A stretch of 64,000 bases of DNA. It comes from Olleya marilimosa CAM030 (lineage in GTDB: Bacteria; Bacteroidota; Bacteroidia; Flavobacteriales; Flavobacteriaceae). Below, piece after piece: positions 1-8,746 of this stretch (positions are counted from its first letter, which is position 1; each line of letters opens with the position of its first letter). The DNA lies in NCBI RefSeq assembly GCF_000518485.1, contig NZ_JADR01000005.1:62001-126000 (forward strand), written 5' to 3'. Position numbers and translations under genes: made by a program. The notes under the pieces are model-generated. The model ran no database searches, was not told where the DNA came from, and worked only from the letters and a program-made list of their open reading frames with translations.

Positions 1-351
1 ACTGCTTTTAAAATAGGACACAGAGAAACACCTAAAGCAGATTTAGGTCTAGATAAAAACCTATTGCGTTACGAGTTGATGCGAGAGGAAAATGAAGAAT
101 ATTTAGAAGCAGCAAAAAATAACGATTTAGTTGAAGTTGCAGACGCCTTAGGCGATATGCTTTACATATTATGTGGTACAATAATAGAGCATGGTATGCA
201 AGATAAGATAGAAGAAGTCTTTGCAGAAATACAACGTAGTAATATGAGTAAATTAGGTGAAGATGGAGAACCTATTTACAGAGAAGATGGTAAAGTACTA
301 AAGGGACCAAATTACTTTAAACCTAATATTAAAGCAATTTTAGATAAATAG
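1..351 (+). CDS. MazG-like nucleoside triphosphate pyrophosphohydrolase (5' end missing)
   Basis: The frame is already open at base 1, so the N-terminus lies outside the window; 116 codons remain. The visible protein contains ELMREENEEYLEA followed by EVADALGDMLYIL. These are the acidic EExxE and ExxD helices that bind magnesium in the all-alpha MazG / phosphoribosyl-ATP pyrophosphohydrolase-like NTP pyrophosphatases, which cleave (d)NTPs to NMP and pyrophosphate. A TTG at position 64 could be taken as a start, but family-like sequence continues upstream of it, so the gene is better read as cut by the window edge. It converges on ilvE and shares the terminator at 363-390. The family is clear; the substrate is not predictable. 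Confidence 0.85.
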   Translation, partial: TAFKIGHRETPKADLGLDKNLLRYELMREENEEYLEAAKNNDLVEVADALGDMLYILCGTIIEHGMQDKIEEVFAEIQRSNMSKLGEDGEPIYREDGKVLKGPNYFKPNIKAILDK

Positions 352-362
352 TATAAGGCATA

Positions 363-390
363 AAAAAAGCAACCATTTGGTTGCTTTTTT
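363..390. terminator. Bidirectional rho-independent terminator
   Basis: A perfect 7-bp stem, GCAACCA (369-375) with TGGTTGC (378-384), has a 2-nt loop. It is preceded by an A-run and followed by a T-run, so it can end transcription from both the pyrophosphohydrolase gene on the left and ilvE on the right. Confidence 0.85.
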
Positions 391-425
391 TGTTATCTAA
401 AATTAGATAAAACTATTTATTAAAA

Positions 426-1493
426 TTAAAGTTTTACTCGCCATCCAAAAGGATCTTCAGTTTTATTAGTTTGTATATTTATAATACGTTGTTTTAATTG
501 CGACGCAAATGACTGGTCTTGTTCTGGTATTTCAAAATCTTCACCTCTAAAACCAAAACCAGAAATTGGCGAAATTACAGCAGCAGTTCCAGCACCAAAC
601 ATTTCTTTTAAGCTACCGTTTTTGGACGCTTCTACCAGCTCGCTAACTTTTACTTTTCTTACTTCAGTTTTTATACCTTCAGCTTCAGCTAATTGTAGGA
701 TACTTTTTCTGGTAATTCCATCTAAAATTCTATCGCTGACAGGAGACGTTAACAAGGTGTCGTTGATACGAATAAAAACATTCATTGCACCAGCTTCTTC
801 AATAAATTCGTGTGTTGTATCATCCGTCCAAATTACCTGTTGGTAACCCTTAGCTTTTGCTAATTGTGTTGGATAAAATTGTCCAGCATAATTACCTCCA
901 GCTTTAGCAAAACCTACACCACCATTAGCACTACGTGAGTAAGTTTCTTCAATTAAAACATTTACTTTTCCAGAAAAATAAGCACCTGAAGGAGCAGTAC
1001 AAATAATAAATTTATACTCATCAGCAGGTGAGGCATGAAAGCCTTTTCCTGAGGCAAAAATAAAAGGTCTAATATATAGTGAGCTACCTTCGTTAGTTGG
1101 AATCCAATCTTTTTCAACTTCTAAAAGCGCTTTTAAACCTTCAAGAAAATAATCTTCTGGTACTTCCGGAATTGCTAAACGTTTAGCCGAAATATTTAAA
1201 CGCTTTACATTCTCTAAAGGTCTAAACATAAATACATCATTATTACTATCCTTGTAGGCTTTCATACCTTCAAAAATTGACTGTCCATAATGAAAAATTT
1301 TGGCAGATGGATCTAATGTAATTGGACTATATGGTACAATCTCTGGCAGTTGCCATTTTCCATCTTTATAATCACAAGTTAGCATATGATCTGAAAATAC
1401 TTGTCCAAAAGCTAAGTTGTTAAAATCAACTGTGCTTAGTTTTGAAGTTTCAGTTCTAGTAAGTTTTATATCTTTTTTGGTTAAAGTCGCCAT
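426..1493 (-). CDS. ilvE: Branched-chain-amino-acid aminotransferase
   Basis: This is a fold-type IV PLP enzyme that interconverts leucine, isoleucine and valine with their 2-oxo acids, using 2-oxoglutarate, in the cytoplasm. At 355 aa it fits the eukaryote-like type II BCAT length. Visible signatures are HYGQSIFEGMKAYK near residues 68-81, RPFIFASG near 142-149, and GFAKAGGNYAG, where K197 is the expected PLP lysine. EEAGAMNVF is the family EExG stretch. The start codon is ATG. A -7 box (1517-1524) lies 23 nt upstream, and the next gene (DUF4920) is divergent. The gene is monocistronic and ends at the terminator shared with the pyrophosphohydrolase gene. Confidence 0.97.
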   Translation of the reverse strand: MATLTKKDIKLTRTETSKLSTVDFNNLAFGQVFSDHMLTCDYKDGKWQLPEIVPYSPITLDPSAKIFHYGQSIFEGMKAYKDSNNDVFMFRPLENVKRLNISAKRLAIPEVPEDYFLEGLKALLEVEKDWIPTNEGSSLYIRPFIFASGKGFHASPADEYKFIICTAPSGAYFSGKVNVLIEETYSRSANGGVGFAKAGGNYAGQFYPTQLAKAKGYQQVIWTDDTTHEFIEEAGAMNVFIRINDTLLTSPVSDRILDGITRKSILQLAEAEGIKTEVRKVKVSELVEASKNGSLKEMFGAGTAAVISPISGFGFRGEDFEIPEQDQSFASQLKQRIINIQTNKTEDPFGWRVKL

Positions 1494-1516
1494 GTAATGT
1501 GGTTAAATTATTGACA

Positions 1517-1524
1517 CAAAAATA
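1517..1524 (-). promoter_or_regulatory. -7 promoter box for ilvE
   Basis: TATTTTTG on the minus strand is a perfect match to the Bacteroidota -7 consensus TAnnTTTG, 23 nt before the ilvE ATG. No convincing -33 TTG was seen at the usual distance. Confidence 0.55.
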
Positions 1525-1566
1525 CAGAAATATATATTAGAAAGTATGCTATTACGCTTAAAATAC

Positions 1567-1574
1567 TATCTTTG
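1567..1574 (+). promoter_or_regulatory. -7 promoter box for the DUF4920 operon
   Basis: TATCTTTG matches TAnnTTTG exactly and ends 26 nt before the ATG at 1601. It lies back to back with the ilvE box, giving a compact divergent promoter region of about 110 bp. Confidence 0.55.
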
Positions 1575-1600
1575 GGTAACAAATTATAATAGAAAACACC

Positions 1601-2122
1601 ATGAAAAATTTTTTAATCCTATTTGCATTATTATTAACAATAGTAGCTTGTAAAAACGAAACAAAACAAGACGACACAGTTAACGACGAAGTTGTTACTG
1701 AAACCGTTGAGGTTAATTATAAATCTTTTGGAAAAGAGATTGTAGCTGATGATGCTATCGCGTCTAAATCTATGTTAAGTCATTATGTAGACATGAAAGC
1801 AGGAGACAGTATCCCAACTAAAGTAACTTTAAAAGTAAAAGAAGTGTGCCAAAATAAAGGTTGTTGGATGACTGCTGACTTAGGAGAGGGTAATGAGGTT
1901 ATGGTTAAGTTTAAAGACTACGGATTTTTTATGCCAAAAAATATTGCAGAACATGAAGTTATTGTAAACGGATTAGCTTTTGTTGAAGAAGTGTCAGTAG
2001 ACGAGCAACGTCACTACGCTGAAGATAAAGGAGCAACTAAAGAAGAAATTGAAGTTATTACAGAGCCTAAACGTACATTTTCGTTTTTAGCTGATGGTGT
2101 TTTATTAGTAGAAAAGCAATAA
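1601..2122 (+). CDS. DUF4920 domain lipoprotein
   Basis: This is a 173-aa exported protein with a short basic N-terminus, a hydrophobic stretch and a lipobox ending at Cys17 (TIVAC), so it is probably anchored as a lipoprotein. The rest matches the Bacteroidota DUF4920 family by eye: FGKEIVADDA, VCQNKGCWMT, MVKFKDYGFFMPKN, VDEQRHYAEDKGA, ITEPKRTFSF. The invariant-looking CxxxGCWM segment may bind a metal or redox partner, but no function is established. It is first in a tight three-gene operon (1-nt gaps) with a CXXCH lipoprotein and mnmD. Confidence 0.9.
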   Translation: MKNFLILFALLLTIVACKNETKQDDTVNDEVVTETVEVNYKSFGKEIVADDAIASKSMLSHYVDMKAGDSIPTKVTLKVKEVCQNKGCWMTADLGEGNEVMVKFKDYGFFMPKNIAEHEVIVNGLAFVEEVSVDEQRHYAEDKGATKEEIEVITEPKRTFSFLADGVLLVEKQ

Positions 2123-2123
2123 T

Positions 2124-2555
2124 ATGAAACATGGTTTTTGGGTTATAATACTTATCTTTTTTATGTCGTGTAACGACAAAACAAAGAAAGATGAAAAAGC
2201 AGAAGTTGTGTACGATATGTATGTGCCTTCAGAAATGACTGTATTAATGAAAGAATTATACGCATTTAATCTTCAGCTTAAAAAACAGGTTGTAAACGAT
2301 GAGGCATTAACACCTTTACCTGAACAATTTTTAAATATTCATACAGCCCAATTATCAAACTTTAAGGCCAGAACAGAACGATTTAAAAGTTTTTCTAATA
2401 TATTCTTAACTGCTCAAAAGGAAATCTATAATACTAAATCTGATATAAGTTTAAAAGATAGATTTAATAATAATATCAATACTTGTATCTCTTGTCATAG
2501 TTTAGAATGTACAGGACCAATTCCTAAAATTAAAAAACTTTTAATCTCACAATAG
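2124..2555 (+). CDS. Small lipoprotein with one CXXCH haem-c motif
   Basis: The protein is 143 aa with a signal sequence and lipobox (FFMSC, Cys16). The body is mostly helical and charged. Near the C-terminus it carries NTCISCHSLEC, a CXXCH motif of the kind that covalently binds haem c, with no second one. It resembles small class I-like cytochrome subunits, but the distal Met ligand cannot be assigned with confidence. The ATG starts 1 nt after the stop of the DUF4920 gene, and its own stop is 1 nt before the mnmD start, so the three are co-transcribed. The haem-c assignment is inferred from one motif. Confidence 0.75.
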   Translation: MKHGFWVIILIFFMSCNDKTKKDEKAEVVYDMYVPSEMTVLMKELYAFNLQLKKQVVNDEALTPLPEQFLNIHTAQLSNFKARTERFKSFSNIFLTAQKEIYNTKSDISLKDRFNNNINTCISCHSLECTGPIPKIKKLLISQ

Positions 2556-2556
2556 G

Positions 2557-3246
2557 TTGAAACCAAAAATCGAAATTACAAAAGATGGTTCTTCAACGCT
2601 GTTGCACCCAAAATACAAAGCACATTATCATTCTACTTCCGGAGCAATAGAAGAGTCTGATTTTGTATATCTTAAATCAGGATTGTTTTATTTTTTGTCT
2701 ACTTTACAACGTCAAGAAATAGTACAATCCTGTTCTATTTTAGAGCTAGGTTTTGGTTCTGGGCTAAATGCTTTTAATACGCTTGTTAAAACAGAATCAT
2801 TACCATTAACGATTAATTATGTTGGTATAGAGACTTTTCCGGTTACCATGGATATAATTAATCAATTAAATTTTGCTGAAGAATTATTGGTTCCAGAACA
2901 GCAAAACGTATTTAATACAATGCATGAGGTCTCATGGGATGTGCCACATAAAATAACACCAAGATTTACATTAGAAAAAAGGAATCATGACATCTTTAAT
3001 TTAAAGGCTGTTAATCAATTTGATGTCATTTATTTTGATGCTTTTGGTCCAACCGAACAACCTGAATTATGGACCGCTTCAATATTTAAAATAATGTTTG
3101 AAGCACTTAAACCTAATGGTGTACTAATGACCTATTGCGCTCAAGGTGCAGCAAGACGTGCTATGCAAAGTGTAGGTTTTAAGGTAGACCGTCTTCCTGG
3201 TCCACCAAGTAAACGTCATATACTTAGAGCTGTAAAACTAGCTTAA
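2557..3246 (+). CDS. mnmD: tRNA (5-methylaminomethyl-2-thiouridine)-methyltransferase MnmD
   Basis: This SAM-dependent enzyme converts nm5s2U34 to mnm5s2U34 in tRNA wobble positions. At 229 aa it corresponds to the methyltransferase half of Escherichia coli MnmC, without the FAD oxidase half. Motifs seen are ILELGFGSGLNAFNT (SAM-binding loop, about residues 62-76), VIYFDAFGPTEQPELW, LMTYCAQGAARRAM and GFKVDRLPGPPSKRHILRA, all characteristic of MnmD/DUF752. It starts with TTG at 2557, 1 nt after the preceding stop, and no in-frame ATG precedes the conserved region. Translation is therefore probably coupled to the upstream gene. No mnmC-type oxidase is nearby. Confidence 0.93.
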   Translation: MKPKIEITKDGSSTLLHPKYKAHYHSTSGAIEESDFVYLKSGLFYFLSTLQRQEIVQSCSILELGFGSGLNAFNTLVKTESLPLTINYVGIETFPVTMDIINQLNFAEELLVPEQQNVFNTMHEVSWDVPHKITPRFTLEKRNHDIFNLKAVNQFDVIYFDAFGPTEQPELWTASIFKIMFEALKPNGVLMTYCAQGAARRAMQSVGFKVDRLPGPPSKRHILRAVKLA

Positions 3247-3340
3247 GTAAATAGACATAATTATTTTACTATTTCAAACGTTAAAGCTTACTTAAAGCAA
3301 TAAGTACTAGGCAGACTTATTTGTATTTTTATAAAAAAAA

Positions 3341-4243
3341 ATGCGCATATTAATTACAGGAGCAACAGGATTAATTGGTAGCGAAATTGTAAAACAATGT
3401 CATGCTAACAATATTTCTGTAAATTATCTTACAACAAGTAAATCCAAATTAGAAACAGATTCTAATTATCAAGGGTTTTATTGGAATCCTTCTAAAAATG
3501 AAATAGATGCAACTTGTTTAAACGGTGTTGATGCAATTATACATTTGGTTGGAGCAAGTATATCAAAACGCTGGACCGAATCTTATAAAAAAACAATTTT
3601 GTTAAGTCGTGTCCAGACCTCTCAATTACTTTTTGATACGCTTAAAAACAATCCCAATCAGGTTAAACACATTGTGTCTGCTAGTGCTATTGGTATTTAT
3701 CCAAATTCATTAACTAATTATTATACAGAGGATTATAAAGAAGTTAGCACATCTTTTTTAGGTCAAGTGGTTGAGCAATGGGAGCAGGTTGTAGATGCCT
3801 TTTCTACTTTAAACGTCATAGTGTCTAAGGTTAGAATTGGATTAGTCTTATCTGCAAAAGGAGGTGCACTACCAGAAATGGCTAAACCAATTAAATATGG
3901 AGCAGGAGCAGCTTTTGGTTCTGGTAAACAGTGGCAATCATGGATTCATATTACAGATTTAGCAAATCTATTTTTACATGTATTAGTAAACAAATTAGAA
4001 GGTGTATATAATGGTGTAGCACCAAATCCAGAAACTAATTTACAGCTAACAAAATCTATAGCGCGACAGTTAAAAAGGCCTTTATTTTTGCCTAACATTC
4101 CAAAGTCTTTTATGAAACTAATTTTAGGCGAAATGCATATTTTGTTATTTGAAAGTCAGCGTGTAAGTTCTAAAAAAATAGAAGATACTGGTTTTAGTTT
4201 TGAGCATTACAATTTGCAAAGTGCTTTGCAAGAGGAGTATTAA
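3341..4243 (+). CDS. TIGR01777 family NAD-dependent epimerase-like oxidoreductase
   Basis: This is a 300-aa extended short-chain dehydrogenase. The N-terminal GATGLIG (residues 7-13) is the Rossmann dinucleotide-binding loop. IHLVGASISKRW, ASAIGIYP and WQSWIHITDL follow in the order found in TIGR01777 / YfcH-like proteins. The C-terminus (PNIPKSFMKLILGEM to SFEHYNLQSAL) is the DUF1731 tail of that family. The canonical SDR YxxxK is weak, as in the family. The substrate is unknown. The gene stands alone on the plus strand and converges on the M48 protease gene with only 19 nt between the stops and no obvious terminator. Confidence 0.92.
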   Translation: MRILITGATGLIGSEIVKQCHANNISVNYLTTSKSKLETDSNYQGFYWNPSKNEIDATCLNGVDAIIHLVGASISKRWTESYKKTILLSRVQTSQLLFDTLKNNPNQVKHIVSASAIGIYPNSLTNYYTEDYKEVSTSFLGQVVEQWEQVVDAFSTLNVIVSKVRIGLVLSAKGGALPEMAKPIKYGAGAAFGSGKQWQSWIHITDLANLFLHVLVNKLEGVYNGVAPNPETNLQLTKSIARQLKRPLFLPNIPKSFMKLILGEMHILLFESQRVSSKKIEDTGFSFEHYNLQSALQEEY

Positions 4244-4262
4244 TTGTTTTAAAGTGAAATAA

Positions 4263-5495
4263 TTACTGTCTTAAATTTTTAATTCGTTCTAGTAATGTAG
4301 GATGCGAGTAATGCATAAAAACATACGCTGGATGTGGTGTTAAATTGCTTAAACTGTTTTTAGATAATTTTTTAAGCGATGTAATTAAAGGGTCTGCTTT
4401 GTAGGTTGTTTTGGCATAATCATCAGCTTGATATTCAAACTTACGAGAAAACCAGTTCATTAATAATCCTGTGATTTCAGATAATGGCGAATATAAAATT
4501 CCGAAAGCAATTAGGCCTATATGAAAACTTGGTGTTGCCACACCTAATGCTTCGCTCAACATTGGGTTTCCTATTAAAAGCGATAAAACATATAAGGTAA
4601 AGCCAGTTAAAAGTACAGAGGTTACTAAGTTGAAAATTATGTGTTTCTTTTTGTAATGTCCAACTTCATGGGCTAAAACAGCAACAATTTCTTCTTCATT
4701 TAAATCATTAACCAATGTGTCATAAAGTGTGACACGTTTTTCGCTTCCAAAACCAGAAAAATAAGCGTTTGCTTTTGTGCTACGTTTTGAGCCATCTATG
4801 ATATAAATTTTATCTAAATTAAAACCTACAGTGTTGGCATAGTCAGAGATTGCAGTGCGCAAGCTTCCATCTTCTAAAGGACTTTGTTTATTAAATATAG
4901 GGACAATTAACCTAGAGTAAAACAAGTTAACAAACACCGTGAAAACGGTTATTAATAGCCAAGCATATATCCAAAATGTTGAACCTGTAGTTTGATAAAA
5001 CCAAGTTAATGCACCTAGTATTAAACCACCAACAAAGATGGTCATAAACCAACCTTTAATTTTGTCTAGGATAAAGGTTTTTCTAGTTGTTTTATTAAAC
5101 CCAAACTGTTCTTCTATTACAAAGGTTTTGTAATAAGAAAACGGAGTGGTTATTACATCACTACCTAACATGATTATTCCAAAGAAAATTAAAGTAATCA
5201 AAATAGAATGCGTTGTTAATTGTCTAGCTATTTGATCAACGTAAGCAAAACCATCAAAAAAGAAAAACCCTAATGTAAGTACTAAAGAAAACGTTGACGT
5301 AAGCAATCCAAATTTATAGTTAGTTGCTTTATAACGTTGCGATTTTTTGTATTCTGCGTCGTCATAAACATCTTTTACTTCTGTTGGTAAAGTATCGTTA
5401 AAATGTTTTGCATTAAGTGCATCTAGAATTTTATCAATTATAAAACTGATAATTAGTATGGCAATTAAAATGTAAAATAAAGTGTTTGCAGTCAT
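4263..5495 (-). CDS. M48 family zinc metalloprotease (CAAX/Ste24-like)
   Basis: This is a 410-aa integral membrane zinc protease. Hydrophobic segments lie near residues 7-20, 62-80, 98-112, 152-168 and 175-192. AHEVGH (HEXXH at 276-280) supplies two zinc ligands, and the later FEYQADDYA supplies the third (E). The family cleaves membrane or misfolded proteins. An upstream in-frame start at 5531 exists but falls within the coding end of the TrmH-family gene. The ATG at 5495 gives MTANTLFYIL, matches the usual family N-terminus and follows the upstream stop by 4 nt, so it is preferred. It is second in an operon with the methyltransferase. Confidence 0.93.
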   Translation of the reverse strand: MTANTLFYILIAILIISFIIDKILDALNAKHFNDTLPTEVKDVYDDAEYKKSQRYKATNYKFGLLTSTFSLVLTLGFFFFDGFAYVDQIARQLTTHSILITLIFFGIIMLGSDVITTPFSYYKTFVIEEQFGFNKTTRKTFILDKIKGWFMTIFVGGLILGALTWFYQTTGSTFWIYAWLLITVFTVFVNLFYSRLIVPIFNKQSPLEDGSLRTAISDYANTVGFNLDKIYIIDGSKRSTKANAYFSGFGSEKRVTLYDTLVNDLNEEEIVAVLAHEVGHYKKKHIIFNLVTSVLLTGFTLYVLSLLIGNPMLSEALGVATPSFHIGLIAFGILYSPLSEITGLLMNWFSRKFEYQADDYAKTTYKADPLITSLKKLSKNSLSNLTPHPAYVFMHYSHPTLLERIKNLRQ

Positions 5496-5499
5496 TAGT

Positions 5500-6297
5500 T
5501 TATTTAAAATTACGCTGACGTTTAGCTTCAAAAATTAATATTCCAGCAGCAACAGACACGTTCATGGAATCTATGGCACCTTGCATAGGGATTTTTATAT
5601 TTTGTTTAGACGCTTTTCGCCAAGTATCACTTAAACCATCAGCTTCCGTACCAACAACAATAGCACTTGCTTTGCTATAATCTTGTTCGTGATAATGCAC
5701 TGCGTCTTGTAATATAGCACTGTAAATATCAATATTATTTTTCTTTAAAAATGTAATGATTTCCGTTGTCGTTCCTGTGGCAATTTGGTTAGTAAAAACA
5801 CAGCCAACGCTAGAGCGTACAATGTTTGGATTATACAAGTCTGTTTTTGGATTTGCAATAATTACAGCGTCCACATTTGCAGCATCTGCTGTACGTAAAA
5901 TGGCACCAATATTTCCTGGTTTTTCAGGTGCTTCAGCAATTAAAATTAAAGGATTGTTATTATTAAAAACGATAGCCTCTAATTGATGCGGTTTACTTTT
6001 GGCAATAGCCAAAATCCCTTCTGTAGTTTCTCGATAAGCTACTTTTTGATAAACTTCTTTTGAGACTTCTATAATATCAATAGTCTCAGGGAAATTACCA
6101 AGTTTTGTAATATCATAAATCTCAGGTAACACTAAAATAGTTTGGATAGCATACTCACCATCTAAAGCCAATTGTATTTCGCGTTCACCTTCTAAAACAA
6201 AAGTATTTGTTTTTTTGCGTTCGCGAGATTTGTCTTTTAATAAGACAATGTGTTTGATTAATGGATTTTGAGTGCTACTTATTTGTTTATTTGCCAT
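5500..6297 (-). CDS. TrmH/SpoU family RNA 2'-O-methyltransferase
   Basis: The 265-aa protein has an N-terminal substrate-binding domain (IKHIVLLKDKSRERKKTNTFVLEGERE) and a C-terminal SPOUT knot. The three SPOUT motifs are visible: NPGNIGAILRTADAAN-like (EKPGNIGAILRTADA), VVGTEADGLSD, and IKIPMQGAIDSMNVSVAAGI. It methylates ribose of rRNA or tRNA using SAM; the exact nucleotide cannot be read from sequence. It heads the operon with the M48 protease and has a well-formed promoter at 6332-6361. Confidence 0.94.
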   Translation of the reverse strand: MANKQISSTQNPLIKHIVLLKDKSRERKKTNTFVLEGEREIQLALDGEYAIQTILVLPEIYDITKLGNFPETIDIIEVSKEVYQKVAYRETTEGILAIAKSKPHQLEAIVFNNNNPLILIAEAPEKPGNIGAILRTADAANVDAVIIANPKTDLYNPNIVRSSVGCVFTNQIATGTTTEIITFLKKNNIDIYSAILQDAVHYHEQDYSKASAIVVGTEADGLSDTWRKASKQNIKIPMQGAIDSMNVSVAAGILIFEAKRQRNFK

Positions 6298-6331
6298 TTT
6301 AGATGTTTAAAATCCTAAATTTAATATGGTA

Positions 6332-6361
6332 CAAATTTAAGCTAAATCTTGCAGTCTACAA
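6332..6361 (-). promoter_or_regulatory. Bacteroidota-type promoter for the TrmH-family/M48 operon
   Basis: On the minus strand TTG (6361-6359) is followed after 19 nt by TAAATTTG (6339-6332), a full -33/-7 pair with the expected spacer. The ATG is 34 nt downstream. Confidence 0.7.
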
Positions 6362-6542
6362 GACTGTTGGATTATCTAAAATATTTTTTGATAATTAAGT
6401 GTAAAAACATAATAAATACCCTTTAAAATAACAGATAATTCAAAAATAGGGCTCATTAAAAAAATAACAATTTGCAACCTTTTTTTTGTAAAGAAATGTA
6501 ATTAATTTCGACTGACTGTAGAATACTAAAACCAATATTTAA

Positions 6543-7361
6543 ATGAAAAAAATACTTTACACATTATCATTAGGATTATTCTTGTTTTCTTGTAAAACTG
6601 AAACCAAAACCGAAACTCAAACGATCACAAACCAAGAGGATAAACCTGCAATTGAAAAAGCAGTTAAGGAAACAAAAAAATATCCAGAAAACTTAGTAAA
6701 AGTATTTAATGCGCATGGAGGATTAGACCTATGGAAATCTATGAGATCTTTAGAGTATACGCAAGAGAAACCTGATGGAAAAGAAGTTACCACTACAGAT
6801 TTATACAACAGAAAAGCATTGTTAGCATCTGAAAACTATGCGATTGGTTTTGATGGTCAAAAACCATGGTTATTAAATAAAACTGATAAAGAATATAAAG
6901 GGTATGATCCTAAATTTGGCTACAATCTAATGTTCTATTTTTATACTATGCCTTTTATTTTGTCTGACGACGGAATTAAATTTTCTGAAGCAGAAGCACT
7001 TACTTTTGAAGGTGTAACTTATCCAGGAATTAAAATATCTTATGATAATGGTGTAGGAGCAACACCAGAAGATATTTACATACTTTATTATAATGCTGAG
7101 ACATTTAAAATGGAATGGTTAGGTTACACAGTAAACTTTGTGCCAGGAATTGATACTAAAGAATTACATTTTAGACGTTATGGCGATTGGCAAGAAGTAA
7201 ACGGTCTACTTTTACCAAATACAATTACAGGTTATGGTTATAAAGATGATAAACCAACAACACCTAAAGCTCCCAATGTTTTTACAGACGTAAAGTTGTC
7301 TACAACAGCACCAGATGCAGCAATGTTTGTTAAGCCAGAACAAGCAAAATTTGTTGATTAA
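6543..7361 (+). CDS. Lipoprotein, probably DUF6503-like
   Basis: The protein is 272 aa with a signal peptide and lipobox (FLFSC, Cys17), followed by a Thr/Glu/Lys-rich linker. The mature part begins with VKVFNAHGGLDLWKSMRSLEY, a pattern seen in Bacteroidota DUF6503-type outer-membrane lipoprotein-like folds. Later segments (LPNTITGYGYKDDKP, FTDVKLSTTAPDAAMFVKP) also fit. The function is unknown; a LolA/LolB-like lipid-carrier fold is only a guess. The gene is monocistronic with a 245-bp upstream region and ends at the bidirectional terminator 7382-7410. The family assignment is from memory of motifs, so confidence is moderate. Confidence 0.75.
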   Translation: MKKILYTLSLGLFLFSCKTETKTETQTITNQEDKPAIEKAVKETKKYPENLVKVFNAHGGLDLWKSMRSLEYTQEKPDGKEVTTTDLYNRKALLASENYAIGFDGQKPWLLNKTDKEYKGYDPKFGYNLMFYFYTMPFILSDDGIKFSEAEALTFEGVTYPGIKISYDNGVGATPEDIYILYYNAETFKMEWLGYTVNFVPGIDTKELHFRRYGDWQEVNGLLLPNTITGYGYKDDKPTTPKAPNVFTDVKLSTTAPDAAMFVKPEQAKFVD

Positions 7362-7381
7362 TATGGTGTGATATATCTATT

Positions 7382-7410
7382 AAAAAAGCGACCTAATAGG
7401 TCGCTTTTTT
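7382..7410. terminator. Bidirectional terminator
   Basis: The stem is GCGACCT (7388-7394) with AGGTCGC (7398-7404) and loop AAT. It is flanked by a 6-A run on the left and a 6-T run on the right, serving the convergent lipoprotein and amidohydrolase genes. Confidence 0.85.
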
Positions 7411-7431
7411 AATTTTAATTGGAATAAAATA

Positions 7432-8730
7432 TTATTGTTTGTTATTGTACTTTTTAGAATAACGCTTGTACAATTCTGTTTGATGTGTTTCTAAACTGAT
7501 GTTACGACCTTGGATAAAGGCTTGATCCAATTTGTTTGTTCTCATATCCAAAGCATCACCTTGGCTAATAAATAATGTAGCATCTTTTCCAACTTCCAAT
7601 GAGCCTACTTTATCATCAACACCTAATATTTTTGCTGTATTTAAAGTAATTAAACTTAAAGCTTGTGCTTTAGATAAACCATAAGCAACAGTAGTTCCTG
7701 CTAAAAACGGTAAGTTTCTAGTATTCATACGTTCCATATCACCAGCATTTTCTAATCCTACTAAAATACCAGCCTTAACTAATTGAGTCGCTAATTTATA
7801 TGGTAAATCATAATCATGATCATCTCCATTTGGTCTAGAGTGGATGCGTTGTAATAATACTGGAATGTTATTTTCTTTTAATAAATCAACAACATTGTTA
7901 GCTTCATAACCACCAACAATAACTAAGTGCTTGATGTTTTCTGCTTTAGCAAAATTAATAGCGTCTGTTATACCTTTCTCGTTATCTACATGTACAAAAA
8001 GTTTTTTGCTACCATCCATTAACCCTTCTAAAGCCTCAAAAGGTAAATCTTTTGGAGATGTTTTATTAGCATTATAGGCTTTGCTTTGCGCGAAGTAATT
8101 GGTAAGTTCTTCTATCTCTTTAGCGTAATTTTTGTTTTCTTTTAAAACATTTGGTTCTCCTAACCACCAACGACCTCTAGAGTAGGTGCTTGGCCAATTT
8201 AAATGTATACCATCATCTGTTTTTATGGCTGCATCTTCCCAGTTCCAAGCATCTAATTGTACAACACTTGATGTTCCAGAAATACGTCCTCCACGAGGTG
8301 TGATTTGCGCCATTAATACACCATTTGGTCGCATAGATTCTACTACTTTAGATTCGGTGTTATAAGCAATAAGACTGCGTATATGTGGATTCATAGCACC
8401 AACTTCGTCATCGTCGTTGGTAGCACGTACAGCGTCAACTTCAACTAAACCTAAAGTTGAGTTTGGTGCAATAAAACCAGGATAGACATGCTTACCTTTA
8501 GCATCAATAATGGTTCCTTTTCTTGCAATTTTTGTATTGGAACTACCAACAAACGTTAGTGTACCATTTTCAAACATTATTAATGCGTTTTCAATAACGT
8601 CACCATTTCCTATATGTGCAGTTGCACCTTCAATAGTAATGGCTGTGGTTTGTTTATCTCCAGGCGTTTGTTGGGCAAAACTAATTACCGAAACACATAG
8701 CGTTAGGATTAATATTTTGAGTGTTCTCAT
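7432..8730 (-). CDS. Secreted amidohydrolase-like protein lacking the HxH metal motif
   Basis: The 432-aa protein has a signal peptide (cleavage near VISFAQ/QTPG). An N-terminal composite beta domain (GATAHIGNGDVIENALIMFENG) and a C-terminal VGSLEVGKDATLFI segment mark the amidohydrolase superfamily. The metal-binding PGxIDxHxH strand reads YPGFIAPNST: both histidines are replaced (N90, T92), and the usual catalytic Asp region reads GLENAGDMERM. It is therefore probably catalytically altered or dead. It lies directly downstream of the 994-aa amidohydrolase gene in the same direction (75-nt gap), suggesting a partner or accessory subunit. Confidence 0.88.
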   Translation of the reverse strand: MRTLKILILTLCVSVISFAQQTPGDKQTTAITIEGATAHIGNGDVIENALIMFENGTLTFVGSSNTKIARKGTIIDAKGKHVYPGFIAPNSTLGLVEVDAVRATNDDDEVGAMNPHIRSLIAYNTESKVVESMRPNGVLMAQITPRGGRISGTSSVVQLDAWNWEDAAIKTDDGIHLNWPSTYSRGRWWLGEPNVLKENKNYAKEIEELTNYFAQSKAYNANKTSPKDLPFEALEGLMDGSKKLFVHVDNEKGITDAINFAKAENIKHLVIVGGYEANNVVDLLKENNIPVLLQRIHSRPNGDDHDYDLPYKLATQLVKAGILVGLENAGDMERMNTRNLPFLAGTTVAYGLSKAQALSLITLNTAKILGVDDKVGSLEVGKDATLFISQGDALDMRTNKLDQAFIQGRNISLETHQTELYKRYSKKYNNKQ

Positions 8731-8746
8731 GATTTATTATCTTTTA

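Noticed and set aside
393-410. TTATCTAA/TTAGATAA dyad just after the first terminator
   Set aside because: AT-only arms, no T-run and no promoter context; easily expected by chance in this base composition.
6471-6510. Possible promoter (TTTG and TAATTTCG) for the 6543 lipoprotein gene
   Set aside because: The -7 candidate has a mismatch and the available TTTG elements are 14 or 28 nt away, outside the normal spacer range.
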